Made by a program: the position numbers and the translations under genes | The notes under the pieces: generated by a model | Databases searched by the model: none | What the model was told of the DNA's origin: nothing | Seen by the model: the letters and a program-made list of their open reading frames with translations, nothing else | Part shown: positions 16,092 through 23,881 of the stretch, in pieces | Layout: every line of letters begins with the position of its first letter | Numbering within the stretch: position 1 is the first letter of the stretch | NCBI GenBank assembly: GCA_030550015.1 | Contig: JAUQQG010000118.1 | Location: forward strand, 1 to 64,000 | Reading direction: 5' to 3' | DNA from: a bacterium | Lineage (GTDB): Bacteria > Sysuimicrobiota > Sysuimicrobiia > Sysuimicrobiales > Thermofontiviventaceae | Length of the DNA stretch: 64,000 nt

Positions 16092-16944
16092 GCTCAGGAC
16101 GTACCCTGAGTTCCTCAAGCGCAGGCGGGTTGTCTGGATCCTTCAAGAGCAACCTGGAGTACGGTTTGCTCGAGGGATCCTTGAAGATCAGACCCGTGGG
16201 GATCCGATCAAGCGTCATGATCTTCGTCAGGACTTTGACACGGTCTGTCGGGTCATATTCCGGGTCCTCGTCGAGGTTGAGGATATTCTCCCGGAACCAA
16301 TCATATGTGTTCACCCTGTTGTAGGTGACGCACGGGCTGAGGACATCGACGAGGGCAAACCCGGGGTGCTGGAGCGCTTCTTTGAAGAGCCTGACGAGTT
16401 GGGGAACGTCTCCGGAGAAGCCTCGTGCGACAAACGTGGCCCCTGCAGCGAGGGCGAGTTTTACCCCATCAACGTCTCGCTCCCGTGTCCCCTGCGGGGT
16501 AGAGGTAGTGACAAAACCGAATGCTGCGGTAGGGGACGCTTGCCCCTTGGTCAAGCCATAGACCTGGTTGTTCATAACAATGTAGGTGATGTCCACATTC
16601 CGGCGAACGGCATGGAGAAAATGGCTCAAGCCAATGGCGTATCCGTCGCCATCTCCACCAGCTCCAATCACCGTCAGGTGCGGGTTCATGAGCTTGATGG
16701 CTGTGGCCACAGGGAGGAGCCTGCCATGGACGCCGTGGAAAGCATACGCCTTGAGGAAGCTGCTGATCTGACTGGAACATCCGATGCCCGTGACCAGGGC
16801 GATGTCCTTGGGGTCAATGTTCAGATCGGCTAAGACCTTCTTCAGGGCATTCAGGACCCCGAAGTCTCCACACCCCGGGCACCAGACGGGCTTGAGCCCT
16901 TCGTAATCCTTTGGGTTTCTCTGGGCCTTTATGACCGTGGCCAT
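16063..16944 (-). CDS. korB: 2-oxoacid:acceptor oxidoreductase, beta subunit (TPP-binding)
   Basis: 293 residues from the ATG at 16944, which has GGAGGT 6 nt upstream. WCPGCGDFG near residue 23 and the TPP-binding GDGDGYAIG plus N-N-QVYGLTKGQ segments are the hallmarks of 2-oxoacid:ferredoxin oxidoreductase beta subunits. Together with KorA it would oxidatively decarboxylate a 2-oxo acid (2-oxoglutarate, pyruvate or branched-chain) to acyl-CoA, reducing ferredoxin or a similar carrier. It begins 4 bp after the korA stop. A sucCD/mdh/icd cluster elsewhere in the window makes 2-oxoglutarate the likeliest substrate, but the sequence alone does not prove it. Confidence 0.88.
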   Translation of the reverse strand: MATVIKAQRNPKDYEGLKPVWCPGCGDFGVLNALKKVLADLNIDPKDIALVTGIGCSSQISSFLKAYAFHGVHGRLLPVATAIKLMNPHLTVIGAGGDGDGYAIGLSHFLHAVRRNVDITYIVMNNQVYGLTKGQASPTAAFGFVTTSTPQGTRERDVDGVKLALAAGATFVARGFSGDVPQLVRLFKEALQHPGFALVDVLSPCVTYNRVNTYDWFRENILNLDEDPEYDPTDRVKVLTKIMTLDRIPTGLIFKDPSSKPYSRLLLKDPDNPPALEELRVRPELAELQEQFV

Positions 16945-16948
16945 CCCT

Positions 16949-18745
16949 TTACCTCCTTGCACGATTCGCCCTGGCAGGGACGCGCTCGGGTCCCACAAGC
17001 AGGGCGTCGATCCGTGTGGCAATCTCTAAAGGCTTAAACGGCTGGCCGTCGAACTTGAGGAGGCTTTCCACTTTCTCCTGAGGGCCTACACACCGTTCGA
17101 CCAGACCGCGCAGTTGCCCTGTAGCATTCTGCTCCACCACGAACACAATCTCTGATTCCTGCACAAACCTGCGTATCTCCTCAGCAGGGAACGGCCAAAG
17201 GGTCCGCAGGCGAAGGTACTTTGTCGTAATCCCCTCTTTTGCAAGCATCTCCATGGCCTCGAGGATAGGACCGTAGGTGCCACCGAATCCAATGATCCCC
17301 ACGCGCGCTGTGGGGTCGCCAGTGAGGACCGGAGGAGGCACAGCTTCCTTCGCCCGCTCCAGCTTGCGCATGCGCTTGAGGGTCATCAGGGTCCGGTTTT
17401 TGGGGCTTTCGCTGTAGGCCCCACTCTCCAGGTGTTCAGAACCTTTTGCGATGAACATCCCGCCAGGGACAGAGGGAATGGGCCGCGGGGAGATTCCTTC
17501 TTCGGTGATGGCGAACCTTCGGAACGGCCACTCCTCGTTGTTCTGGACCGGCTCGCGGACGAGCTTTCCCCTATCGATAGTGATCCTTGAGAGGTCGAGG
17601 GGCGGGATCGTCTGCTTGCTCATGGCTACCAACTGCTCGGTAAGAAAGATCACAGGGCACTGGAAACGCTCGGCCAGGTTGAATGCCTCAGCGATGAGGT
17701 AGAATGCCTCCTCTGCGTTGGCAGGGGAGAGGACGATACGGGGGAAATCGCCATGGGCCCCGAAGATCGCATGGTTGAGGTCTCCCTGCTCCGTCTTCGT
17801 CGGGAGGCCCGTGCTGGGCCCTGGGCGCTGGCAGTCCACAATGACCACCGGAACCTCCACCATCCCGGCCAGGGCCATAGCCTCGGTCATGAGGGAGAAC
17901 CCGGGACCAGAGGTAGAGGTCATCGCGCGTGCCCCAGCATGGGCAGCGCCGATGGCCATATTGATCGCAGCCAGCTCGTCTTCTGCCTGGATCACTACCC
18001 CGTTGTACTTGGGGAGGTATTTGGCCATCCACTCTAGGATGTCCGTGGCTGGCGTGATGGGGTAGGCAGCGAGGAACCGACAGCCGGCGGCGAGTGCGCC
18101 GTACCCAATAGCCTCATCGCCTGTGATGAGCAGGCGTTTGGGGTTCTCCCCATTTCCGGTGATCCGGTAGGGCGGCTTGGGAGCCTGTGCGGCCTGTCTC
18201 CGGCCTAGGTCAAAGGCACGCTTGTTCTTCTCCACCACCGTTGGCCCCTTGCGCCCATAGGTGGAAGCGAGGATGTCATGGAAGATGGTATCGTCCAAAG
18301 AGAGGAGCTCCGCAAGGACACCAAGGGCCACCGTATTCTTCATCAACTCCAAGCCGAGCTCGGAACGGGCGATGTTGCTCAACGGGACTCCGAGGTAGTG
18401 AACTCCTTTGGCGTGGAGGGAATCTGGAACCTGCTCACCCCGGGAGTTGTCGTAGATCACGACCCCTCCTGGCTGGATCTCCCCACTATGGATCTCTACC
18501 GATTCCATGTCGAAGGCGAGGAGGAAGTCGAGGGCATTCCCAGGTCCCCAGATAGGTGCATCTTTTGCCCGGATGGTGTAGTTCGTATGGCCCCCACGGA
18601 TCCGGGAGGGGAAGTCCTTGAGGGCGATTACCCAGAGCCCCATGCGCTTGAGGGCCTTTGCCAGGAGATCCCCTGTAGTTAGGCTCCCATCTCCTGCCTG
18701 CCCGCCGATCCGCACGCTAAGGTCATTCACGCGTACCTCGCTCAT
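16949..18745 (-). CDS. korA: 2-oxoacid:acceptor oxidoreductase, fused gamma-alpha subunit
   Basis: 598 residues. Residues about 1-190 are a POR gamma domain (VRIGGQAGDGSLTTGDLL), and the remainder is the alpha subunit with the pyrimidine-binding domain (YPITPATDILEW, about 227) and transketolase-C-like domain, a gamma-alpha fusion common in KorA of aerobic and anaerobic bacteria. The ATG at 18745 has GGAGG 7 nt upstream. No ferredoxin subunit is in the operon, so electron transfer must use a separate protein. A good sigma-70 promoter lies 60 bp upstream at 18805-18833. Confidence 0.88.
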   Translation of the reverse strand: MSEVRVNDLSVRIGGQAGDGSLTTGDLLAKALKRMGLWVIALKDFPSRIRGGHTNYTIRAKDAPIWGPGNALDFLLAFDMESVEIHSGEIQPGGVVIYDNSRGEQVPDSLHAKGVHYLGVPLSNIARSELGLELMKNTVALGVLAELLSLDDTIFHDILASTYGRKGPTVVEKNKRAFDLGRRQAAQAPKPPYRITGNGENPKRLLITGDEAIGYGALAAGCRFLAAYPITPATDILEWMAKYLPKYNGVVIQAEDELAAINMAIGAAHAGARAMTSTSGPGFSLMTEAMALAGMVEVPVVIVDCQRPGPSTGLPTKTEQGDLNHAIFGAHGDFPRIVLSPANAEEAFYLIAEAFNLAERFQCPVIFLTEQLVAMSKQTIPPLDLSRITIDRGKLVREPVQNNEEWPFRRFAITEEGISPRPIPSVPGGMFIAKGSEHLESGAYSESPKNRTLMTLKRMRKLERAKEAVPPPVLTGDPTARVGIIGFGGTYGPILEAMEMLAKEGITTKYLRLRTLWPFPAEEIRRFVQESEIVFVVEQNATGQLRGLVERCVGPQEKVESLLKFDGQPFKPLEIATRIDALLVGPERVPARANRARR

Positions 18746-18804
18746 TGTATCTGCCTCCTACGCCCTCTCACCCGGCTGTTAGGACTTCCTCAAGCCCTCG
18801 TCCT

Positions 18805-18833
18805 ACTATAGAAGAATTCCCCCCTCTTGTGAA
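18805..18833 (-). promoter_or_regulatory. Sigma-70-type promoter of korAB
   Basis: On the minus strand, -35 TTCACA (18833-18828), 17 bp, -10 TATAGT (18810-18805). Both boxes match the consensus at 5 of 6 positions. It lies in the 263 bp divergent gap between korA and livM, whose rightward promoter I could not place. Confidence 0.7.
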
Positions 18834-19008
18834 GAGGGACGCTCCATTCCGCAAGCTCTCACTTTCCAATATAGCACAGACATCTCACTTAACTATGGAC
18901 GCGTGCCTCCGAGAAAGGGAGGATCGGCGAACGTGCCGAATCTTGAATACTTCGAGACCTCCAGCAAGGCGTGATATCCCAAACCTTACCTCAGGAGGAG
19001 AGTGAGGG

Positions 19009-19992
19009 GTGGAGCTGCGGGAGCGGTATGAAGAGGATCTCGCCCTGGTCCTGGGACTTCCCGCCTGGCTGGGGTTATTGGTGGCTCTGGCTGTTCTCGT
19101 CTTATTCCCCCTCCTCGCGCCGCGCTACCTTGTGTATATCGTCACGCTGATGGCGATTCATATCCTGGTCGCCATCGGCCTGAACCTGTTAACGGGGTAT
19201 ACTGGACAGATCTCCCTGGGTCATGCTGGGTTTGTGGCCATTGGAGCGTATACCGCTGGTCTTTTGATGGTAAGGGTAGGGGTTCCTTTCCCCTTTGCCT
19301 TTCTCCTTTCTGGCTTCTCCGCAGCGTTCTTTGGGTTTCTCCTTGGCCTCCCCGTGCTGCGACTCACTGGGCCCTACCTCACGATTGCAACCTTGGGGTT
19401 TGGGATCGCTGTGCATCAAGTGCTGACCAACTGGGAAGGTCTTTCAGGAGGAAGGATGGGGCTTTTTATTCCCAAACCATCCATAGGGCCGTGGACCCTG
19501 GCTTCAGAAGCAGCCCTCTACTACTTGGCCGTAGGGACAACGGGTGTCCTCACGTGGATTGCCTACAACCTTGTTCGTTCCCACATTGGCCGGGCGTTCG
19601 TGGCCATCCGGGATAGCGATGTTGCCGCGGAGGTCATGGGGGTCAACCTGATGGTCTACAAGACCCTGGCCTTTGGGCTCAGCGCTTTCTATGCAGGGGT
19701 CGCTGGTGCCCTCCAGGGACATCTTCTGGGTTACATCGAACCTCAGATGTTCACCCTGTTCGAATCTATTTATTACTTCAGCATGATCGTGGTGGGAGGG
19801 CTTGGGACGATCCCGGGCTCCATCCTGGGCGCTGTCCTGATGACGATCTTACCCCAGGTACTCTCCGGGCTCCGGGAGTGGCTCCCCATTGTCTACGGAG
19901 GTACCATCATCTTCATCATGGCCGTAGAGCCCTGGGGCCTTTACGGGCGCTGGCTACGGATCAAGTGGTGGTTGAAGACATGGCCGTTCTAG
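19009..19992 (+). CDS. livM: Branched-chain amino acid ABC transporter permease LivM
   Basis: 327 residues, all-helical and strongly hydrophobic with about 8 membrane segments, and the BPD_transp_2 signature GLNLLTGYTGQISLGHAGFVAIGAY (about residues 63-87). The GTG start at 19009 has GGAGGAG 9 nt upstream. It pairs with LivH to form the membrane pore of an HAAT-type importer. It is the first gene of livMHKGF, an order different from the more usual livKHMGF. The last 13 bp overlap livH. Confidence 0.88.
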   Translation: MELRERYEEDLALVLGLPAWLGLLVALAVLVLFPLLAPRYLVYIVTLMAIHILVAIGLNLLTGYTGQISLGHAGFVAIGAYTAGLLMVRVGVPFPFAFLLSGFSAAFFGFLLGLPVLRLTGPYLTIATLGFGIAVHQVLTNWEGLSGGRMGLFIPKPSIGPWTLASEAALYYLAVGTTGVLTWIAYNLVRSHIGRAFVAIRDSDVAAEVMGVNLMVYKTLAFGLSAFYAGVAGALQGHLLGYIEPQMFTLFESIYYFSMIVVGGLGTIPGSILGAVLMTILPQVLSGLREWLPIVYGGTIIFIMAVEPWGLYGRWLRIKWWLKTWPF

Positions 19993-20861
19993 CTTTGCAG
20001 TATGCCCTCAATGGACTGGCCACAGGGAGCCTCTACGTCCTGGTGGCCCTAGGTATTGTGATCCTCTACCGGACATCCCGGATCCTCAACTTCGCCCACG
20101 GGGATATTGCGACCTTTGGGACGTTTCTCGCATTCACCCTGATCACCCGCCTTGGGGTTGCTCCACTCCTGGCTTACCTCCTCACACTCGCTACGACAGG
20201 ACTCCTTGGAGCAGGTTTCTACTCCCTTATCCTCCGGCGCGCAAAGGAGGCTACGCTCTTGGGGCAGATCGTGATGACCCTGGGGTTTGCCCTTGTGCTC
20301 AACGGGGCTGTGGTGGTTGTGTGGGGGGCTGACACCAAGGTGTTCCCTTCGCTTCTCTCGGAGACAAAGGTATACCATCTCGGGGGGATTGTGATCAGCC
20401 AGCTCAGCCTGGGGAGCCTCATCATGGGATTCTTCCTCATGGTCCTGCTCTACCTCCTCGTCCAGTGGACCAAAGTCGGGCTAGCCATGCGCGCGGTCTC
20501 TCAGAATCCTCTCGCTGCCCAGGCTCTTGGGATCCCTACCCGCCGGGTTTTGGCCCTTGCCTGGGGGGTTGCCTCTGCCCTTGGCGCCTCTGCGGGGATC
20601 CTCCTTGCTCCGGTCACACTCCTTGACCCTTTCATGATGCTCGACCCTTTCCTCAAAGGGTTTGCCGCCGCAGTCCTCGGGGGAATGGATAGCCCTCCAG
20701 GAGCCGTCGTGGGAGGGCTTGTGCTTGGGGTGATTGAAAGCCTTTTTGGTGGGTTCGTCTCTGTGGCCTTCAAGGCAACCCTGGCCTTCGCGATCATTGT
20801 CCTAGTGCTTACCGTCCGTCCTGAAGGGCTGCTCGGGAGGGAATACAAAAAACGCGTATGA
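19980..20861 (+). CDS. livH: Branched-chain amino acid ABC transporter permease LivH
   Basis: 293 residues from the ATG at 19980, which overlaps the end of livM by 13 bp. The family signature YALNGLATGSLYVLVALGIVILYRTSRILNFAHGD is at the N-terminus, and about eight membrane helices follow. With LivM it makes the transport path for leucine, isoleucine or valine, or possibly another amide or urea-like substrate. The 12 bp gap to livK and shared strand place it in one operon. Substrate range cannot be read from the permeases. Confidence 0.88.
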   Translation: MAVLALQYALNGLATGSLYVLVALGIVILYRTSRILNFAHGDIATFGTFLAFTLITRLGVAPLLAYLLTLATTGLLGAGFYSLILRRAKEATLLGQIVMTLGFALVLNGAVVVVWGADTKVFPSLLSETKVYHLGGIVISQLSLGSLIMGFFLMVLLYLLVQWTKVGLAMRAVSQNPLAAQALGIPTRRVLALAWGVASALGASAGILLAPVTLLDPFMMLDPFLKGFAAAVLGGMDSPPGAVVGGLVLGVIESLFGGFVSVAFKATLAFAIIVLVLTVRPEGLLGREYKKRV

Positions 20862-20873
20862 GGAGGTGAGAAG

Positions 20874-22064
20874 ATGGGACGGTTGAGGTGGAAGGGTCTG
20901 GTCCTCGCAGTCGCAGGACTCGTGGTCCTGAGTACTCCTCTTATCGGGGCACAGGAGCGCGGGATCACCCCTACAGAGGTTGTCCTAGGTTCCTCCATGC
21001 CCCTTTCAGGACCAGCAGCTTACTGGGGTGCCGTGGGGAAGGGCATCGACGCATACGTCAAATACCTGAACGACCAAGGGGGAATCCACGGCCGGAAACT
21101 CACTTTCATTTTGCGGGACGATAGCTACCTCCCGCCGAGGGCAGTTGCCAATGTGCGGGAGCTCGTGGAGCGAGCAGGCGTCTTTGCCATCGTCGGGTTG
21201 ATCGGGACAGCCAATGCTTTTGCTGTCCGTGATTATATCGTTCAGAACAGGGTGATTTGGATCACCCCCACGGCGGACTCCAGCATCTGGGCAGGCTTCC
21301 GGCAGAAGCGGTACCTCTTCGTGACCTACCCCAGCTATGTCCATGAGGCCACGATTCTGACACGCTATGCTGCTGAGAAGCTTGGTGTGAAGAAGGTGGC
21401 GGTCTTTTACCAGAACGACCTCTATGGGCAGAAAGGCCTCCTCGGGGTCAAACGCGCCGTCAATGCGTTGAAAGGAGCGGTCAAGCTTGTTTCCGCGGTG
21501 CCTTACGAGCTGGTCGTCACCGATCTGAGCAGCCATGCCCTCAAACTCCGTGGGTCCGGGGCAGATGCAGTGATCCTGTATGCGACTCCTCGACATGGTG
21601 CGCTCATCGTCCGGGAGATGGCCAAGATTGGCTACCGTCCCCGGCTCCTCGCGAGCTTCACCCTCACCGATCCGATCATGTTTACCCTCGCCGGTGAGGC
21701 CTGGGATGATGTCTACCTGACCGCTTTCTTCCCCCTCCCTGGCACCGACCCGAAGGTCGATGAGACGCTCCAGATCTTGTTTAAGTACGACCCTACGCTC
21801 AGGGCGAACCCCTTCAACTCTGTCGCTGGGGTAGCGTTCCTGGAGCCGTTTTTGGAGGGGCTACGGCGCGCGGGACGTGACCTTACCACGGAGCGGTTCA
21901 TCTCTGCCATGGAGACCATCCGCAACTGGGATGGGCAGGTCATCCGGGGGGTAACTTTCGGTCCGGATCGACGGCAGGGAATCAACCGGATCTACATCGT
22001 CCGGGCAGAGAAGGGAAGGTATACGAAGCTGACGGATTGGATCGAGTATCCCGTGGAGTTTTAA
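20874..22064 (+). CDS. livK: Branched-chain amino acid ABC transporter substrate-binding protein
   Basis: 396 residues with a Sec signal peptide (about residues 7-26; LVLAVAGLVVLSTPLIGA, no lipobox seen). It is a type I periplasmic binding protein: GSSMPLSGPAAYWG near the N-terminus and the YQNDLYGQKGLLGVKRAV region mid-domain. The ATG is preceded by AGGAGGTG. In a Gram-positive cell the lack of a lipobox cysteine is odd, since such proteins are normally lipid-anchored; this suggests a diderm envelope or a different anchor. It captures the substrate for LivHMGF. Confidence 0.87.
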   Translation: MGRLRWKGLVLAVAGLVVLSTPLIGAQERGITPTEVVLGSSMPLSGPAAYWGAVGKGIDAYVKYLNDQGGIHGRKLTFILRDDSYLPPRAVANVRELVERAGVFAIVGLIGTANAFAVRDYIVQNRVIWITPTADSSIWAGFRQKRYLFVTYPSYVHEATILTRYAAEKLGVKKVAVFYQNDLYGQKGLLGVKRAVNALKGAVKLVSAVPYELVVTDLSSHALKLRGSGADAVILYATPRHGALIVREMAKIGYRPRLLASFTLTDPIMFTLAGEAWDDVYLTAFFPLPGTDPKVDETLQILFKYDPTLRANPFNSVAGVAFLEPFLEGLRRAGRDLTTERFISAMETIRNWDGQVIRGVTFGPDRRQGINRIYIVRAEKGRYTKLTDWIEYPVEF

Positions 22065-22237
22065 CTGCCCAGAGAAGTCCAGAGGTTCGCCGGGGTCTTT
22101 TGAGAATCAGGGATCATCGGAACGAGCTGTGAGGGCTTAGAGGGATTCCATCTTGGAGTCTACCTGAGTCAGCGGGGTTGCCCTGCTTGAGGTGAAGGGC
22201 TCGCCCCGCGACGGCAATGGTGTAAGTGGTGTGTGGT
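22065..22237. other. Gap within the liv operon
   Basis: This 173 bp interval between livK and livG is long for an otherwise tight operon. I found no ORF with protein character, convincing promoter or terminator hairpin in it. Confidence 0.3.
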
Positions 22238-23014
22238 ATGGGCCAGAGCCTGCTGGAGGTCAAAGATCTTACCATCCGGTTTGGCGGGATCGCAGCGCTC
22301 GCCGGCGTAGACCTCACGGTGGAAGAGGGAGAGCTGGTTGCCCTCATCGGCCCGAATGGGGCAGGGAAGACCACCCTCTTCAACTGTCTCTGCGGGATCT
22401 ACCGGCCGGACAGGGGAGAGATGCGCTTTGCCGGCCATGACCTGAGGGGGCTCCGGCCTGACGCCATCGCTCGGCTAGGGATCAGCAGGACATTCCAGAA
22501 TATCGAGCTCTTCCGAAACATGACCGCACTCGACAACATTCTCCTAGCCCGGCATATTCACATGCGTGTGGGCTTCTGGGATGCTGCCCTGGCAACATCC
22601 CGCTGGTGGCGGGAGGAGGTACGACACCGTGCTCGGGCAGAGGAGATCCTGGACTTCCTCGACCTTCAGGCGGCACGCCACCGGAGGGTTGCCGACCTGC
22701 CCATCGGTCAACAGAAACTTGTGGAGCTGGGGCGTGCCCTTGCCCTGGAGCCTAAGCTCCTGCTCCTGGATGAGCCCTCCTCTGGGATGACCGCAGAGGA
22801 AAAGGAGGACCTGGTATTCCGAATCAAAGACATCCTGGAGGAACTAGGGATCACCATCGTGCTCGTTGAGCACGACCTGAAGCTGGTCATGGGGATCGCC
22901 CAGCGGGTCATTGTTCTGGATCACGGTCAGGTGATTGCAGAGGGAACTCCTGCGGAGGTCCAGCAGCATCCTGATGTGATTCGGGCCTACCTGGGGGAGG
23001 AGAGCCTCTCGTGA
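22238..23014 (+). CDS. livG: Branched-chain amino acid ABC transporter ATP-binding protein LivG
   Basis: 258 residues from ATG 22238 (a GTG at 22226 is also in frame). Walker A is GPNGAGKTT, the Q-loop region is SRTFQN, the signature is a degenerate DLPIGQQKLVELGRALA and Walker B is LLLLDEPSSGM; the LivG-type insertion follows the Q-loop. It couples ATP hydrolysis to LivHM transport. Its stop codon overlaps livF by 4 bp. Confidence 0.9.
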   Translation: MGQSLLEVKDLTIRFGGIAALAGVDLTVEEGELVALIGPNGAGKTTLFNCLCGIYRPDRGEMRFAGHDLRGLRPDAIARLGISRTFQNIELFRNMTALDNILLARHIHMRVGFWDAALATSRWWREEVRHRARAEEILDFLDLQAARHRRVADLPIGQQKLVELGRALALEPKLLLLDEPSSGMTAEEKEDLVFRIKDILEELGITIVLVEHDLKLVMGIAQRVIVLDHGQVIAEGTPAEVQQHPDVIRAYLGEESLS

Positions 23015-23790
23015 CTGTTTTGTTACGCGTTTCCAATGTGGAGACCGCCTATTATGGCCGCCTGCTGGTATTACGCGGCGTCTCCCTCGAGGTAGCCGAG
23101 GGACAGATCGTGGCGCTGTTGGGGAGCAATGGCGCAGGAAAGACAACGCTGCTCCGCACGATTATGGGTATGATCCCCAATCAGCCACAGAAGGGGACAG
23201 TGGAATTCCTGGGACGCCGTATCAATGGATGGGACCCTGAGGACATCGCCCGCCTTGGGCTCGCCTACGTTCCCGAGGGGCGGGGGATCTTCCCCGAGCT
23301 GACAGTCCGGGAGAACCTCTTGCTGGGAGCTTATGCGCGCAACGATACCCGAGCAATCCAGGAGGATCTGGATCGGGTCTACGGGAAGTTCCCTGTGTTG
23401 CGCGAACGCTCTCGCCAGCTTGCCGGGACCCTCTCCGGAGGCGAACAGCAGATGCTCGCCATCGCTCGAGCCTTGCTCATGCGCCCTAAGCTCCTCATGC
23501 TGGATGAGCCATCGCTGGGTCTCGCCCCACTGGTCGTTCGGGAGATCTTTCGGATCATCGAGGAGGTCCACAGGGAGGGTACCACGATCCTCCTGGTGGA
23601 GCAGAACGCCCGTCTCGCTCTGAACCTGGCGCACTACGGATACGTGATGGAGACGGGGCGTATCGTCCTTGAGGGGAGGACGGAGGAACTGCGGGAAAAC
23701 CCCAACGTCCAGGAGCTCTACCTGGGAGTCCATCGAGAGGTCTCGATCAAAGGCTATCGCCGCTACAAAGTACGTCGCAGATGGGCATGA
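23011..23790 (+). CDS. livF: Branched-chain amino acid ABC transporter ATP-binding protein LivF
   Basis: 259 residues. Walker A is GSNGAGKTT (about residues 38-46), the family-specific YVPEGRGIFPELTV follows, the ABC signature is LSGGEQQML and Walker B is LLMLDEPSLGL. GTG start overlaps livG by 4 bp (GTGA), implying coupling. The last ~20 residues are basic (GYRRYKVRRRWA), an unusual tail for LivF. It completes the transporter. Confidence 0.9.
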   Translation: MTVLLRVSNVETAYYGRLLVLRGVSLEVAEGQIVALLGSNGAGKTTLLRTIMGMIPNQPQKGTVEFLGRRINGWDPEDIARLGLAYVPEGRGIFPELTVRENLLLGAYARNDTRAIQEDLDRVYGKFPVLRERSRQLAGTLSGGEQQMLAIARALLMRPKLLMLDEPSLGLAPLVVREIFRIIEEVHREGTTILLVEQNARLALNLAHYGYVMETGRIVLEGRTEELRENPNVQELYLGVHREVSIKGYRRYKVRRRWA

Positions 23791-23825
23791 CTATGGAGAG
23801 GAGATCCCAAGCCGGCATGGTGCAG

Positions 23826-23880
23826 GTTTCTTTCACTTTCACAAAACCAGCCAACGTGCAAACCCGCCAACCTGTGAACT
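23826..23880 (-). repeat. Degenerate 8-nt tandem repeat, copy A
   Basis: Minus-strand sequence reads GGTTGGCG GGTTTGCA CGTTGGCT GGTTTTGT, four units with period 8 and core GGTT. It lies in the convergent gap between livF and the acyl-CoA synthetase gene. A second run with the same period is at 26625-26690. Confidence 0.6.
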
Positions 23881-23881
23881 T

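Noticed and set aside
15217-16118. ORFs over 15217-15924 and 15816-16118 (minus strand) crossing the SRP RNA
   Set aside because: They overlap a structured SRP RNA with a perfect terminal stem and the opposite-strand HhH gene, and have no domain.
23826-23880. CRISPR-like array
   Set aside because: Units are only about 8 nt with degenerate sequence, and no spacers or cas genes are present.
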